A stretch of 41,746 nucleotides of DNA, from NCBI GenBank assembly GCA_964528605.1, contig CAZGSV010000018.1, forward strand, positions 1 to 41,746, in the 5' to 3' direction. Below are positions 16,160 to 24,965 of the stretch, one piece after another; within the stretch, counting starts at the first letter, position 1; every line of letters begins with the position of its first letter. Source of the stretch: CAZGSV01 sp964528605 (GTDB lineage: Bacteria > Armatimonadota > Zipacnadia > CAZGSV01). Position numbers and translations under genes: made by a program. Under the pieces are notes generated by a model. That model worked only from the letters and a program-made list of their open reading frames with translations, searched no databases and was not told where the DNA came from.

Positions 16160-16457
16160 CTGCCGTCCGATTGCGTCCTCCGGTTTCCACCTCCCTCATT
16201 CCGCACTACCGTCGCCCTCCCGGGACGGGTGACGACCTCGGGCCGCGGGCCTCTCCACGCGCCGAGCCGGTCTAACCTCAGGGGGCAAATGGACGCCGCG
16301 GGTGCTCCCCTTCTTGCCCGGCGAAGGGCGTAGGGTTGACGGGAGTGCAGGGCAGGCCAGGGTCTGTGGTGTTGCAGTGCCCAGATTGCGGCTATGTGAT
16401 GAGCGAGGCAAAACGTGCGCCGCCACCTCGCCTGTGGGGACCCAGCGTAGCCCAGGC
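16160..16457. other. intergenic region, no gene recognised
   Basis: This 298-base stretch between tRNA-Lys and the convergent DUF5916-like gene holds only short open frames without ribosome-binding sites or recognisable protein character. Confidence 0.5.
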
Positions 16458-18530
16458 TCAGAAAACCCGTACGAGTTTCAGGGCAATTCGGCCTTCGGTG
16501 TCGGAAGAGTTAGGGTTGCCGAGGATGAGATATACGTCCGTGCCCCGCCGCACTACTTGACGGTATGAAACGTAGAAGTTGCGCCTCGCGCCGGTCTGCA
16601 CGATGCGGGCGGCCAGCGATTTCTCCAGCGTCAGGTCATAGTTCCCCCCGAGGATGATCTGGGCTAGGTCGTCAGCGGGCATTCCGGGCGGTTGTAGCCG
16701 CTGGTATTCCAAAGAGCCGGACACGGCCCAGGATTCGCTGGGGCGATACCCTTGGCTTGCGGAGAGATAGCGGTAATCCATACCCGCGCGTCGGCCGAAT
16801 TCAACGTTTAACGAGCCGCTGCTGTAGGTGGAGTTCTCGTTCCATCCGACGGCCAGGCCTGTAACCTGATCGTGGTTGGGAGGCCTGTTCTCCACCGCAA
16901 AAGAGACGCTGGCGGACCTCCCGTCATGACCTCGCATAGAGGCGGAGACTCCGACCTTACTGTCGTGCAAGACCCCGCCCGGCGCGGTGTAATACGTGCC
17001 GAGCAACTTCCACCCCCACGACTGTAGCCACCGCTCGACGTACTCTTGCGAACTGCTGATCTGCGCGAGCCAGCCGCGAAAACCCTTCTCATCCACGAAC
17101 CCATCCACCGGGTTGAAATCCTCCGGCGTATCCAGGTAATTGAGTTTGAAGCCGAGATATCCTGGATTTGGCGATTGTGATACGGAGACCTCATAAGTGC
17201 TACCGTCACCGCCGGGACCGTCCGTCCAACTTTTGTTGGAGGAGACAGACAGGCTCGTGGAGCCCTTTGGTTCGAGTATAGAGTGCTTTAGCGAGAACCC
17301 ACCGGCGACGTTGTCTATGCCGGGGCTCTGGTGGGCGACCATGCTGAAGGTGCTCTTTGTATAGGGGTCGTGCTGCACGCGCACGGACGCGGCGGTGTCG
17401 TTTTGCTCGCCCAATACCGCGGCGTGAAGGAACCCCATATCCGTGTTGGCCTGGCGCCCGATGAATTTGATGCCGGTGTCAACCTTCTCAATGGTGCGGC
17501 TGTAGAAGAGGCTTTCATCTGGTAGATAGTCGCTGCCCTCGACGAAGAACGGCCGTCGGTCGTCCACGTACTTCTGCTGATAGGAGAAGATAATGCTCTC
17601 CACTTCGTCCTCGACGTTACGGAAGTCGGGTTTGGCCGTGAGCATGACCGTGTGGTCGCCCGCGAAAACATACTTGCTGTCGAGACCCGCTGTGGCTGGT
17701 TCGTCATGCGCGCTCGAGTCTATTGCGGTATAGACCATAGTCACCGGCGCCTGTTTTGGCACCGGCGGCTTGAGCCCCACCCAATCGCCCGTTTCCTCGC
17801 TGGTCCAAACGTCGTTAGGCATGGCGGGCCAGTCGGCCGCCTCGTCCTCGCGCGCCAAGTACCTCGTAAAAGTGATCCCGAATTCGGATTGCCCTTCAGG
17901 ATAGCGCAGGACCGAAAAGGGAACGGCCATCTCGGCGGACCATCCCCAATCTTGGATTCGGGCGGCCGCCTGCCAGTCGCCTCGCCATTGAATCTTCTCA
18001 GCCGCCCCGCCCGGTGGGGAGTCAAATTGTGCGCCTCGAGGGTTGACGTAGAAGTTGAACCCGTGGCGGTGGTCGTGCAGCGGGGTTATGTTCGCATACA
18101 CCCAGTCGTCGCTGAGAATGTTCGCGCTAGCGCGTTTCGTCTCGACCGCGCGGATGCGCTTGGGTTGGGAGTCCCAGCAGCGGAAACCAACATAGATGTT
18201 CCGCTGGTCGTAACAGATCAGAGCCTCGGTCTTCTCGGTCACAGCCCTCTGTTGCGCCTCAGAGCGAAAGCCGGTGAGCGCAAGCAGCCCCCCCCAGCAT
18301 AGGTCGTCGAGCACGCCGTCTATGACCGGCGGCTCCGGCACCATGGTGGCCTCAAGCAAAGGGTGGTGCCATTTGCTGTGGGCATCGAGGCCCGCTTCCC
18401 ACGGCATCATTTCCTTTGCCTGGTTTGCTGTCGTGGCTTGGGCCCCGGCTGGGGATGCGTCTGCGCCCAGCGGAGCAGCCAGGCCCACACATAACCCCAG
18501 CAGGATGATTATGCGAAGCAGAATGCTCAT
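16458..18530 (-). CDS. exported DUF5916-like protein: CBM9-like head and outer-membrane barrel-like tail
   Basis: With the ATG at 18530 the product is 690 residues and starts with a clear signal peptide (about 1-28, ending near A-D-A). Next comes a carbohydrate-binding family-9-like domain recognised by P-P-V-I-D-G-V-L-D-D-x-C-W near 70 and Y-D-Q-R-N-I-Y-V-G-F-R-C-W-D. The remainder resembles DUF5916: R-R-P-F-F-V-E-G-S-D-Y near 325, then many alternating hydrophobic/polar strands rich in S, N, Y and G, ending in a short strand with terminal Phe (V-R-V-F), as expected for an outer-membrane barrel. A longer frame from TTG at 18653 would bury the signal peptide and is not used. It is convergent with tRNA-Lys and appears monocistronic. 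Confidence 0.8.
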   Translation of the reverse strand: MSILLRIIILLGLCVGLAAPLGADASPAGAQATTANQAKEMMPWEAGLDAHSKWHHPLLEATMVPEPPVIDGVLDDLCWGGLLALTGFRSEAQQRAVTEKTEALICYDQRNIYVGFRCWDSQPKRIRAVETKRASANILSDDWVYANITPLHDHRHGFNFYVNPRGAQFDSPPGGAAEKIQWRGDWQAAARIQDWGWSAEMAVPFSVLRYPEGQSEFGITFTRYLAREDEAADWPAMPNDVWTSEETGDWVGLKPPVPKQAPVTMVYTAIDSSAHDEPATAGLDSKYVFAGDHTVMLTAKPDFRNVEDEVESIIFSYQQKYVDDRRPFFVEGSDYLPDESLFYSRTIEKVDTGIKFIGRQANTDMGFLHAAVLGEQNDTAASVRVQHDPYTKSTFSMVAHQSPGIDNVAGGFSLKHSILEPKGSTSLSVSSNKSWTDGPGGDGSTYEVSVSQSPNPGYLGFKLNYLDTPEDFNPVDGFVDEKGFRGWLAQISSSQEYVERWLQSWGWKLLGTYYTAPGGVLHDSKVGVSASMRGHDGRSASVSFAVENRPPNHDQVTGLAVGWNENSTYSSGSLNVEFGRRAGMDYRYLSASQGYRPSESWAVSGSLEYQRLQPPGMPADDLAQIILGGNYDLTLEKSLAARIVQTGARRNFYVSYRQVVRRGTDVYLILGNPNSSDTEGRIALKLVRVF

Positions 18531-19401
18531 TCGCGGACAAGCCGGCGTGAAGTCGTGCCGATTGCTGGTGAGTTCGCCAACTTTGGCCCAGTATATCGGG
18601 TGGCGACGATTGAGAAAAGGTTGCGACCAATTGCACCCGACCTTGTCCCCCAAGACGAGTCCAGGGCGTAGGTTAGGGAGTGGGACCTGTATGGCTGCAG
18701 GCTTGGCTGTGTTCTCGGTTCAAGGCACCCATTCGAGACTAGCGCGGAAAGTTCTCACTTTGGCATAGCGTGGCTCACCATGCTGTACCTTGCCAAGTCG
18801 GGTGGGCCCAGCGTCTAGAGGTCAGGACAGCGCTCTTGCGAGGCGGCGGGGGTTCCATTCGCCCTGGGGCCACCAGCCCCCATTTGCTGTGTCAAGCGGC
18901 CCCGGACTGAAAACCTTCCGTGCCACCGTCCGGCGAGCCGTTCGGAACAGGGGGGCTATCGGAACCCTATATGGGAAGGTGAGACGCTCGCTGTGACGCT
19001 CTGTGACGGGTGTGAAGCGGGCAAAAAGGCCATTCTGTGAGGGCTCGCCTACCGGGTTCTCTGCGCGGGGGGGCCACCCCCCCACTTGTTGAACGCGATT
19101 GCGTTGCGTAAGGACCCCAGGACCTCGCCTCCAAACTAGGGCCGTTCTCGGGGGGCCCCTCCCTGAGGCCACCCCCACCCCACGAAGGCGCCCGCTGGTC
19201 CATACGAAACAGCGCCGCTCTATGCGCGGGGTCAAATCGGAAACTCGCAGCGGGTAGTCGGCCGTCGGAGCGGGAGGATCGTAGCCTCTGGCGGGAACCG
19301 CGCTTGGGGGCGCCGAGGGGTTGGCATTGTGCGCACAGGGCCCTAAGATGCGAGGTGGTCGGCCTGGTCCGGACTGATATGCGCTCCGGAAGACGCGCGC
19401 G
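18531..19401. other. long intergenic region without a recognised gene
   Basis: About 870 bases contain no frame with both a plausible start site and protein-like composition. It holds a G7/C7 hairpin (19067-19083), several G- and C-runs (for example near 19150), and one copy of a 20-base repeat (19285-19304). I found no tmRNA, RNase P or SRP RNA signature. Confidence 0.5.
19067..19083. repeat. G7-CCA-C7 hairpin
   Basis: Seven Gs (19067-19073), a CCA loop and seven Cs (19077-19083) form a perfect very GC-rich hairpin in non-coding DNA. It could arrest polymerases; homopolymer runs also make it a place to suspect assembly error. Confidence 0.6.
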
Positions 19402-19794
19402 AGAAGGAGGATTCGCCCGTGAAGAAGTCGTGGCTGTTGGCAATCGTGCCTGGCGCCTTGGTTCTTGTTGCAGCAGTCTTAGTGCTGGTGTTGCTGCTGG
19501 TGAAACTACTGTGGGCTTGGACGGTCCCGGATCTTTTCCCGGGCGCGGTGAAGGAAGGCCTGATAGCCGGGTCAATATCATGGTTGGCCGCCCTCAAGGT
19601 GGCCATCTTTGTCGCGGTACTGGCCGGTCTGGCAGGAGCCCGGGGGCATAGCAAGTCGTAGCGCGACCGAGTAGCCCGCAAGGCACGCCACGGCCAAGCC
19701 AAAGCCGGCGGACGCCGTCAGCCGTCCTTCGCCCCCTTCCGTAGCCGGAGGCGCTATGCAACGCGAGTGTCCTGGCCTCTGCCGGGAACCGCGC
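19285..19794 (+). repeat. 20-bp direct repeat pair flanking a small membrane-protein gene
   Basis: CCTCTGGCGGGAACCGCGCT at 19285-19304 and CCTCTGCCGGGAACCGCGCT at 19775-19794 match at 19 of 20 bases. They bracket the small two-helix membrane protein gene. They may be remnants of a dispersed repeat family or scars of a duplication. Confidence 0.4.
19419..19661 (+). CDS. small two-helix membrane protein
   Basis: The 80-residue product has two hydrophobic segments (about residues 6-34 and 52-74) joined by a polar loop with W-T-V-P-D-L-F-P-G-A-V-K-E-G, and a short basic C-terminus. No family is recognised. Coding status rests on the very strong AGAAGGAGGA ribosome-binding site at 19402-19411, 7 bases from the GTG start, and on the clean membrane pattern. 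It is isolated, with long non-coding stretches on both sides. Confidence 0.6.
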   Translation: MKKSWLLAIVPGALVLVAAVLVLVLLLVKLLWAWTVPDLFPGAVKEGLIAGSISWLAALKVAIFVAVLAGLAGARGHSKS

Positions 19795-19969
19795 TCAAGG
19801 ACACCGATGTCGATGGGGGGAAGGGGGAGGGGTAGGGGCTTAGTGCACAGTAGCGACCACGAGCAGGAGCGGGGAAAGCCGGAGCACGCTATACTCTGCG
19901 CACTGGGGCTGCCGGTCCGCTGCCCTTGCGAGCCTGGAGGCCGAGCAGGACTGCGAAATCGCGCACGCC

Positions 19970-20302
19970 TTGGCGCGCGGAATCCTGGACCCCGTGACCG
20001 TGTTGGGCCGGATGATAAATGCGGCGCTGCTGGGGACGCGGGGCTGCTGCGAGCCTCTGGCGGCGGACCTCACCCTGCGCGTGGCGCCACACCCCAACAC
20101 GGTGAAGGGGATGCGGGCGCTCATGCAGGCCATGAAGCGCGCAATGGCGGAAGCCGTAAACCAAATGGATGACTCGTTTGCCGACGTGCTGCACGGAGAT
20201 GGGAGGCGGCCGCGGAAACCCCGGAGAAAACCGGGTTTCCATTGGCAGATAGGGTGTGCGGGTCCTGAGACCACCTATCTGGTGCTTCGAGGGGAATACT
20301 AG
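19970..20302 (+). CDS. possible small hypothetical protein
   Basis: A 110-residue frame begins at TTG 19970. The helical, charged stretch from about residue 35 to 75 (V-K-G-M-R-A-L-M-Q-A-M-K-R-A-M-A-E-A-V-N-Q-M) looks protein-like. The frame stays open upstream to about 19880 without a better start, and no strong ribosome-binding site is seen. It may be a remnant of a longer gene. The rest of 19662-20468 holds nothing I can support. Confidence 0.2.
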   Translation: MARGILDPVTVLGRMINAALLGTRGCCEPLAADLTLRVAPHPNTVKGMRALMQAMKRAMAEAVNQMDDSFADVLHGDGRRPRKPRRKPGFHWQIGCAGPETTYLVLRGEY

Positions 20303-20468
20303 ACGGAGACACTCCGCCTGTCTATCACTGGGAAGGAATGCCAGACCATGGCCTCGGTGGACTTGGAGGTGTGCGGCGCCCGTTGCCTCCGGGGCGGGCT
20401 CGAAACGTGGCCTCACGGGCCCGCCAAAGCACCACGCATCAAGCGGCCACGGCGGAGGAGGGAAGTAC

Positions 20469-20894
20469 ATGAAACGCCAGAGTGACCCCGGCACTACAGC
20501 CGAAAGGCTGGAGTTGCTGTACTCCGAGAGTCCCGGGTTTGAGTGCGAGCCCGGGTGCACCGAGTGTTGCGGCTGTGTGCCCATGACGGCGATAGAGCGG
20601 GCCCGGTTGAAGAAGCACCGGGAACCCGGCAACACGGGTCTGCTGGACTGTCCGTATGTGGACAAGAAGGCCGGTAGGTGCGTGGCGTACAACGACCGGC
20701 CACTGCTCTGCCGGCTGTTCGGGGCCACCGAGGACCTCAGGTGCCCGCGCGGCTGCGGACCAAGCGCCCTGTTATCGGGAGAGCGCACCCGCATCATCAT
20801 GGAGGCCTACTGGGCGCTGGAGTCTCCGGACGTGGCCGAGAGCACGGCGTTGAGGCTGCGGGCGGCGTTCGGCGACTTAGAAGGTGCGGAGTGA
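20469..20894 (+). CDS. YkgJ family cysteine-cluster protein
   Basis: The 141-residue product carries the putative zinc- or iron-chelating cluster of the YkgJ/CxxCxxCC family: C-E-P-G-C-T-E-C-C-G-C at about 26-36, C-P-Y-V near 61, R-C-V-A-Y-N-D-R-P-L-L-C-R near 70-82 and R-C-P-R-G-C near 91-96. The Y-x-x-R-P-x-x-C-R block is typical. Its biochemical role is unknown. The ATG at 20469 follows GGAGGAGGGAAG; longer in-frame starts would add residues lacking the family pattern. It is cytoplasmic by composition and may be transcribed with the DUF1003 gene 72 bases downstream. Confidence 0.8.
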   Translation: MKRQSDPGTTAERLELLYSESPGFECEPGCTECCGCVPMTAIERARLKKHREPGNTGLLDCPYVDKKAGRCVAYNDRPLLCRLFGATEDLRCPRGCGPSALLSGERTRIIMEAYWALESPDVAESTALRLRAAFGDLEGAE

Positions 20895-20966
20895 GACTAG
20901 CGTAGCAAAGGTGGGGGACATGTGAGGCAGGGCGCGTCGGACGAACTCAGTTACGGAGGAGGTAAT

Positions 20967-21413
20967 ATGGAGACACTGCACCCTGTTACGCACCAGAGGC
21001 ACAAGCCACAGAATGTCAATGCAAGGCACGAAAGCGGCTTAGGATTACAGGACAGAATCGCTCTGGTCATTACGGCCGGCATCGGCACCATGTACGCCGT
21101 CTATTTCTTCGCCATTGTTATGGCTGGCTGGATGCTTTGGCAGACTCACCTTTCCCATAGGCCCTTTGACCCGTATCCTTTCGCTTTCTTGCTGTTCTTG
21201 GGCAACATTGTCCAGCTGCTTCTAATGCCTCTCATTATGGTTGGTCAGAACATTCAAGGCCGCCATGCGGAAGTAAGGGCAGAGGAAGAGTACCACACTA
21301 CCACGTCTAGTTATCACGACATTGAAAGCATCCTCCAACATCTGGATGCCCAAGACCGAGAGCTCTTGCGCCAGACGAGACTGCTGGAAGAGTTGATCTC
21401 GGAGAAGAAGTAG
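20967..21413 (+). CDS. DUF1003 family membrane protein
   Basis: The 148-residue product has two transmembrane helices (about residues 32-54 and 70-92) and the hallmark F-D-P-Y-P-F-A-F-L between them, followed by P-L-I-M-V-G-Q-N, an acidic A-E-x-E-Y-H stretch and a helical, coiled-coil-like C-terminus. This is the DUF1003 arrangement, function unknown. The ATG at 20967 lies behind GGAGGAGGT at 20955-20963. The upstream GTG-type start at 20922 would add 15 unconserved residues. AT content is higher than in neighbours, which together with the sparse surroundings hints at an acquired gene. Confidence 0.8.
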   Translation: METLHPVTHQRHKPQNVNARHESGLGLQDRIALVITAGIGTMYAVYFFAIVMAGWMLWQTHLSHRPFDPYPFAFLLFLGNIVQLLLMPLIMVGQNIQGRHAEVRAEEEYHTTTSSYHDIESILQHLDAQDRELLRQTRLLEELISEKK

Positions 21414-21424
21414 ACTTCTTTTTT
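21405..21424 (+). terminator. possible intrinsic terminator of the DUF1003 gene
   Basis: AAGAAGT at 21405-21411 and ACTTCTT at 21414-21420 form a short palindrome, spanning the stop codon, followed by a run of Ts to 21424. The stem is AT-rich and the loop tight, so termination would be weak. Confidence 0.35.
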
Positions 21425-21749
21425 CTGTCCGCCTTGAGCCGCACGTCCTCAGCCCCTTTTCGGACAATCGCTGGGTGGAAGTAGGGCGCACTTCCGGGAT
21501 CGGCCACCTATGCCTGTGTTGTGCAATTCTGGCTCTTGCTACACGAGTGTTGAGCGGTTATTGCCTTTGGTCAGCCAAACCGTCGGTCCTGCACAACACT
21601 CCGGGGAGGGGCGGCGGACACACGCCGAATTCGCCTTGTCTGGCCGCCAACACGGTCGCCCCGGCCATTGCCCGCCCGGCTCGGGGGTCAGACCACGGCT
21701 TCGCCGAGGTCGCAGGTGTGGATCGGCAACAGATTTCCCGAGGCGGGCG
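21425..21749. other. intergenic region, no gene recognised
   Basis: About 325 bases between the convergent DUF1003 and glycosyltransferase genes show only short frames without start signals. Confidence 0.45.
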
Positions 21750-23519
21750 TCATGAGTGCATTGATGGTGAGGGCGGCCACACGAGGAACGCTACGGTCAG
21801 GCCGGCCAAGACCGTCAGGATCGGTGTGATGGGAACGAGATAGCGTGGGTCCTCCGCAAAGGTCAGCAAGTGTAGAGCCACCGAGTATACCGGCAACAGG
21901 AGTAGCCCCACGGACTGACGCGGCCGCGTGGCGCATATGAGACTGCCGAACAGCGCGGCGATGAGCACGGCCTGGCTCACCACCTGTAGCCCGTCCAAAG
22001 TGGGACGGAAGAGGAGACGAGCTTTCCTGCCGATTAGGCGAGCGTAGGCGAGTGGACGCTGGGTGAGGTCTCGCCACATGAGGGCGAGGCCCTCTCTCAT
22101 CAGGGCGCGGTCAACGCCTGCCTCGTCCCTCGCGTCAATGCCTTCGCGCTCGAGCAGCCGCGCCGCCGCCGCGCGCGCCGCCCACCTCTGCATACCGCCA
22201 TACTTGATCGTATTGCCCTGCCATAGATTGTAGCCGGCGTGAGTGGTGCCCCACACGGTTCGGCCGAACAGACGCTGGTTCCGCCACGCCCACGGTGCCA
22301 TAACGATGCCCATTGCCGCGCAGAACGCGAAGGCGCACAGCAGGCCGTGAAGTCGCGGCCGCCACAGCCAGGGCAGGATCGGAAGCAGCACCAGACCAAA
22401 CAGGAGCGTGTCCGGACGAACTAACGTAGCCAGCCCCACAACAAGGCCGGCACAACAGTACCATGCAGTTGCACGCCGCGCCGCTGCCGCCCTCAGCATG
22501 AAGTAGGCCGCGACCGTCAACAGCAGAGCCGCTGGAGTCTCCGTTAGCAGGCGCGCGCTCTGCGCAGCGAGAGCCGGATGGAGGGCCTGCAAGGCAGCCC
22601 CCGCCAACGCCGCCACACGACCGCTCATCGCTCGGGCGATCCCAAACACGAACAGGCAAGTCAGCAACTCCATCTCGAGTTGCCCGAGCCGGGCAAGTCG
22701 TATTCCCGCCGGCCCGGCTATGTATGCGCAAGCGGCCAAGTAGGCGGGATAGAGAGGCATGCGAGACGCGCGAGTAGGCGGCCCATGAGGGAAGATGGGG
22801 TTGCGAGTCTCCAGCCGCCCCTTCTCGCGAAGCAACCGAGCGGCCATCAGGTAATTCCCCTCGTCCGGACCGAGCGGAGCGCCCGCCGATGCCAGGGCAG
22901 CCTGCACGCGCAGGCCGCCGGCGATCAGGAGCACCCCGACCATAGCCGCCAGTTCCCCCAGTACGATTGGCTGGGTGTAAAGGTAACTCTCGGCACAAGC
23001 ACGCCTGCGGCGAATGCATTCCGGCAGAGCCAGAATCCTGGCAGGGATGAACTCGATAACCGAAAGCGTCCGTTCCGACCACTCAGCACGCTGCCCCGCA
23101 CGCGAGGCCGCCAGGAGTGCGTAGCCGAGCGCGACGGCGCCTCCTGCGCGCCAGCGTGTCTCGGCGATCACGGCCCAAAGGACTGAGGTGAGCACTGACA
23201 AGGCTCGGCTGGCGGCCGGCGCCGAGAAGGCGACTGCGAGGCAGGCGGCCATGAGGGCGGTGGCCACGAGGCGAGTCACCCACAGTGATACCGGAGCCCC
23301 CGCTGGAAGCGCCGCGATCAAGATCATGACGGCAAGGGATCTAAGAACCAGCACCGCGAAGATGCCGGAGAAGGCGAGGAGTATGGGGGGAATGCCCAGA
23401 GCCTCCGCGGCTCGCCCAACGCGTTCAAGCCACGTGCTCAGCCGCCTGCCGGCCAAGAGGTGAACAGCGTAGGCCACAACGATCGCAATGGTCAGGAGCG
23501 ATTGGAACAGGCCGCTCAT
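21750..23519 (-). CDS. GT39/ArnT-like polytopic membrane glycosyltransferase
   Basis: The 589-residue product is rich in transmembrane helices (about a dozen). After an N-terminal set of four to five helices, the first large loop contains G-P-D-E-G-N-Y near 220, the acidic D-E pair used by GT-C enzymes of the PMT/ArnT (PF13231-like) type. Next come S-R-M-P-L-Y-P-A-Y-L, T-E-T-P-A-A-L-L and L-V-R-P-D-T-L, which are common in this group. Such enzymes transfer sugars from polyprenyl-phosphate carriers to protein or lipid outside the membrane. The extra N-terminal membrane block (about 1-190) is unusual and may be a separate domain. The ATG at 23519 has no strong ribosome-binding site. It is monocistronic. 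Confidence 0.8.
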   Translation of the reverse strand: MSGLFQSLLTIAIVVAYAVHLLAGRRLSTWLERVGRAAEALGIPPILLAFSGIFAVLVLRSLAVMILIAALPAGAPVSLWVTRLVATALMAACLAVAFSAPAASRALSVLTSVLWAVIAETRWRAGGAVALGYALLAASRAGQRAEWSERTLSVIEFIPARILALPECIRRRRACAESYLYTQPIVLGELAAMVGVLLIAGGLRVQAALASAGAPLGPDEGNYLMAARLLREKGRLETRNPIFPHGPPTRASRMPLYPAYLAACAYIAGPAGIRLARLGQLEMELLTCLFVFGIARAMSGRVAALAGAALQALHPALAAQSARLLTETPAALLLTVAAYFMLRAAAARRATAWYCCAGLVVGLATLVRPDTLLFGLVLLPILPWLWRPRLHGLLCAFAFCAAMGIVMAPWAWRNQRLFGRTVWGTTHAGYNLWQGNTIKYGGMQRWAARAAAARLLEREGIDARDEAGVDRALMREGLALMWRDLTQRPLAYARLIGRKARLLFRPTLDGLQVVSQAVLIAALFGSLICATRPRQSVGLLLLPVYSVALHLLTFAEDPRYLVPITPILTVLAGLTVAFLVWPPSPSMHS

Positions 23520-23822
23520 AGTTTGCTGAAGCCCGAAGCGCGCACCCAGCGACCCGCAACTCTCGCAATTACCGCGAACACACAGCCTCCCAGCCGGCGA
23601 TGGCGCGAACCAGCCGTCGGGTCAAAGTGAGTGTAGCGTGTCAGCGCATGACGCGCTAGCAGTGGCTGATCTCGGTCCACCCCTGAGCCCCAGGCGTTGC
23701 CTCCGCGACCGCTCCCGGGCAGACCGCAGCGCCGATCGCATTCTGTCGCACCTCTCCCCTTGACAACAGGGCCGCGGCGTCTTCAACTGGGGGCAACGCG
23801 GAGGGGCAGGAGGGATATCAAG
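23520..23822. other. divergent intergenic region, no gene recognised
   Basis: About 300 bases between the glycosyltransferase and the chimeric propeller gene presumably hold both promoters, but no clear -35/-10 pair stands out. Confidence 0.4.
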
Positions 23823-24515
23823 ATGCAGGCCAAGGGTGGTCCGCCGATCCCCAGACTCCGGTACACCTTCGAGCAACTCGCGAACGTGCGCCGCTTCCAC
23901 GGATGCACGATGTCTTCAGACTGCAAGCAGGCGGCCATCATCGCGGACCTGGATGGCCAGATGAACCTCTGGCTTGTGCCGGCAGCCGGTGGCTTTCCCG
24001 TGCAACTGACCTTCTTCAAGGACCAGACGGTGCGGGACGTGCAATGGTCACCCGTCGCAAACCAGATCGCCTTCCAAGCGGACAGCCAAGGAAACGAATT
24101 GTACCAACTCTACCTCCTCGACAAGGACGGGAAGACGCGCGCTGAGCTAGGGGTGTTACCCGACGGAACGCCGCGGTTGTTTCTCCTCGACGCTCAGGGG
24201 ACGCTGCTTTGGTCTGTACTTCCCGGCGCCCAGCCGCCGCCCGTGACCTACGTTCCAGTTCCCTTGCCGGCCCTACCCGCCACGGAGACCTCAACAACCA
24301 TTGTGAGCCACATAGACGGCACGTTTGAGGGTTGTACTGGCGAGACTATCTTCAACCTGGAAAATGGTCAGATCTGGCAGCAAGCGAGGTATTCCTACAG
24401 GTACCACTATGCCTATCGGCCGGAGGTGACCATTTCCCCGACCCCGGGTGGCTACTACCACAAAATGACAGTGGCCGGCGTAGACGAAGCGATCTACGTC
24501 ATCCGACTGAAGTAG
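23823..24515 (+). CDS. chimeric protein: TolB/WD40-like propeller fragment, DKDGK repeat, QIWQQ tail domain
   Basis: The 230-residue product joins three parts. Residues about 10-100 resemble the first blades of a TolB/S9-peptidase propeller (M-S-S-D-C-K-Q-A-A-I-I-A-D, Q-W-S-P-V-A-N-Q-I-A-F). At about 100-140 it shifts into an L-D-K-D-G-K-T-R-A-E-L-G-V-L-P-D-G-T repeat ending in L-L-W-S-V. Residues about 155-230 form a compact domain with I-D-G-T-F-E-G, I-F-N-L-E-N-G-Q-I-W-Q-Q and Y-H-Y-A-Y-R-P, similar to a tail I recall from many uncharacterised bacterial proteins. The ATG at 23823 follows AGGAGGG. A propeller this short cannot close, so the head looks grafted. There is no signal peptide. 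Confidence 0.6.
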   Translation: MQAKGGPPIPRLRYTFEQLANVRRFHGCTMSSDCKQAAIIADLDGQMNLWLVPAAGGFPVQLTFFKDQTVRDVQWSPVANQIAFQADSQGNELYQLYLLDKDGKTRAELGVLPDGTPRLFLLDAQGTLLWSVLPGAQPPPVTYVPVPLPALPATETSTTIVSHIDGTFEGCTGETIFNLENGQIWQQARYSYRYHYAYRPEVTISPTPGGYYHKMTVAGVDEAIYVIRLK

Positions 24516-24965
24516 CAGACCAAGCCGGGACGGGACTGGTTATGGAGGCCGGCGGGCCTGGGTCTCTTCAACGCCGACGGAACGGCGGGGCGCGGCCTCC
24601 GCGACAAGGATGGGACACCGCGTGCTGCGCTGAGTGTGTTACCCGACGGAGCGGCGGGGCTCGCCCTCTTCGACAAGAACGGGAAGGCGGGCGCTACGCC
24701 GGGGGTGTCACCCGACGGAGTGCCGTGGGTCTTCCTGTTTGACAAGGATCAGAAGGCGGGCGCTATCCTGGACGTGTCAGCCGATGGAACGGCGAATCTC
24801 CGGCTGAACGACAAGGATGGGAAGCCGCGCGACGCGATCACAGTGCTGATCAAGGAGAACCCACCTGAAAACGTCGGTGTCGGCCGGGAGCCCTTGACTG
24901 AAACGTACCAAGAAAACCCGATAGCGCTTGGGAGGCAACGATGGAGAAGAATCGTTTCTTGCTGA
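24516..24965 (+). pseudogene. orphan DKDGK-repeat fragment in frame after the chimeric gene
   Basis: Directly after the TAG at 24513 the same frame continues open and encodes four 23-residue repeats of the type also found in the preceding gene, then about 35 unrelated residues to a stop at 24963. No usual start codon precedes the first repeat; the first GTG (24636) falls inside the array. It is best read as the remnant of a longer repeat protein. If translated at all, it would require readthrough of the TAG or the internal GTG. Confidence 0.5.
24573..24848 (+). repeat. 69-bp tandem coding repeat, four units
   Basis: Four consecutive 69-base units encode 23-residue repeats with the pattern [P/A]-D-G-x-x-x-x-x-L-x-D-K-[D/N]-x-K/T-x-x-A/D-x-x-x-V-[L/S]. 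Unit starts are at 24573, 24642, 24711 and 24780. DNA identity between units is moderate, so the duplication is old or under protein-level selection. Confidence 0.75.

Noticed and set aside
16084..16457. tRNA-Lys as an integration site of a genomic island
   Set aside because: No integrase gene and no second copy of the tRNA 3' end were found in the window.
18654..19400. structured non-coding RNA gene in the long empty region
   Set aside because: I looked for tmRNA, RNase P and SRP RNA signatures and saw none; the G/C hairpin alone is not enough.
22135..23082. 315-codon minus-strand frame inside the glycosyltransferase gene
   Set aside because: It is in another frame of a clearly membrane-patterned gene and its translation is Gly/Arg/Ser-rich shadow sequence.
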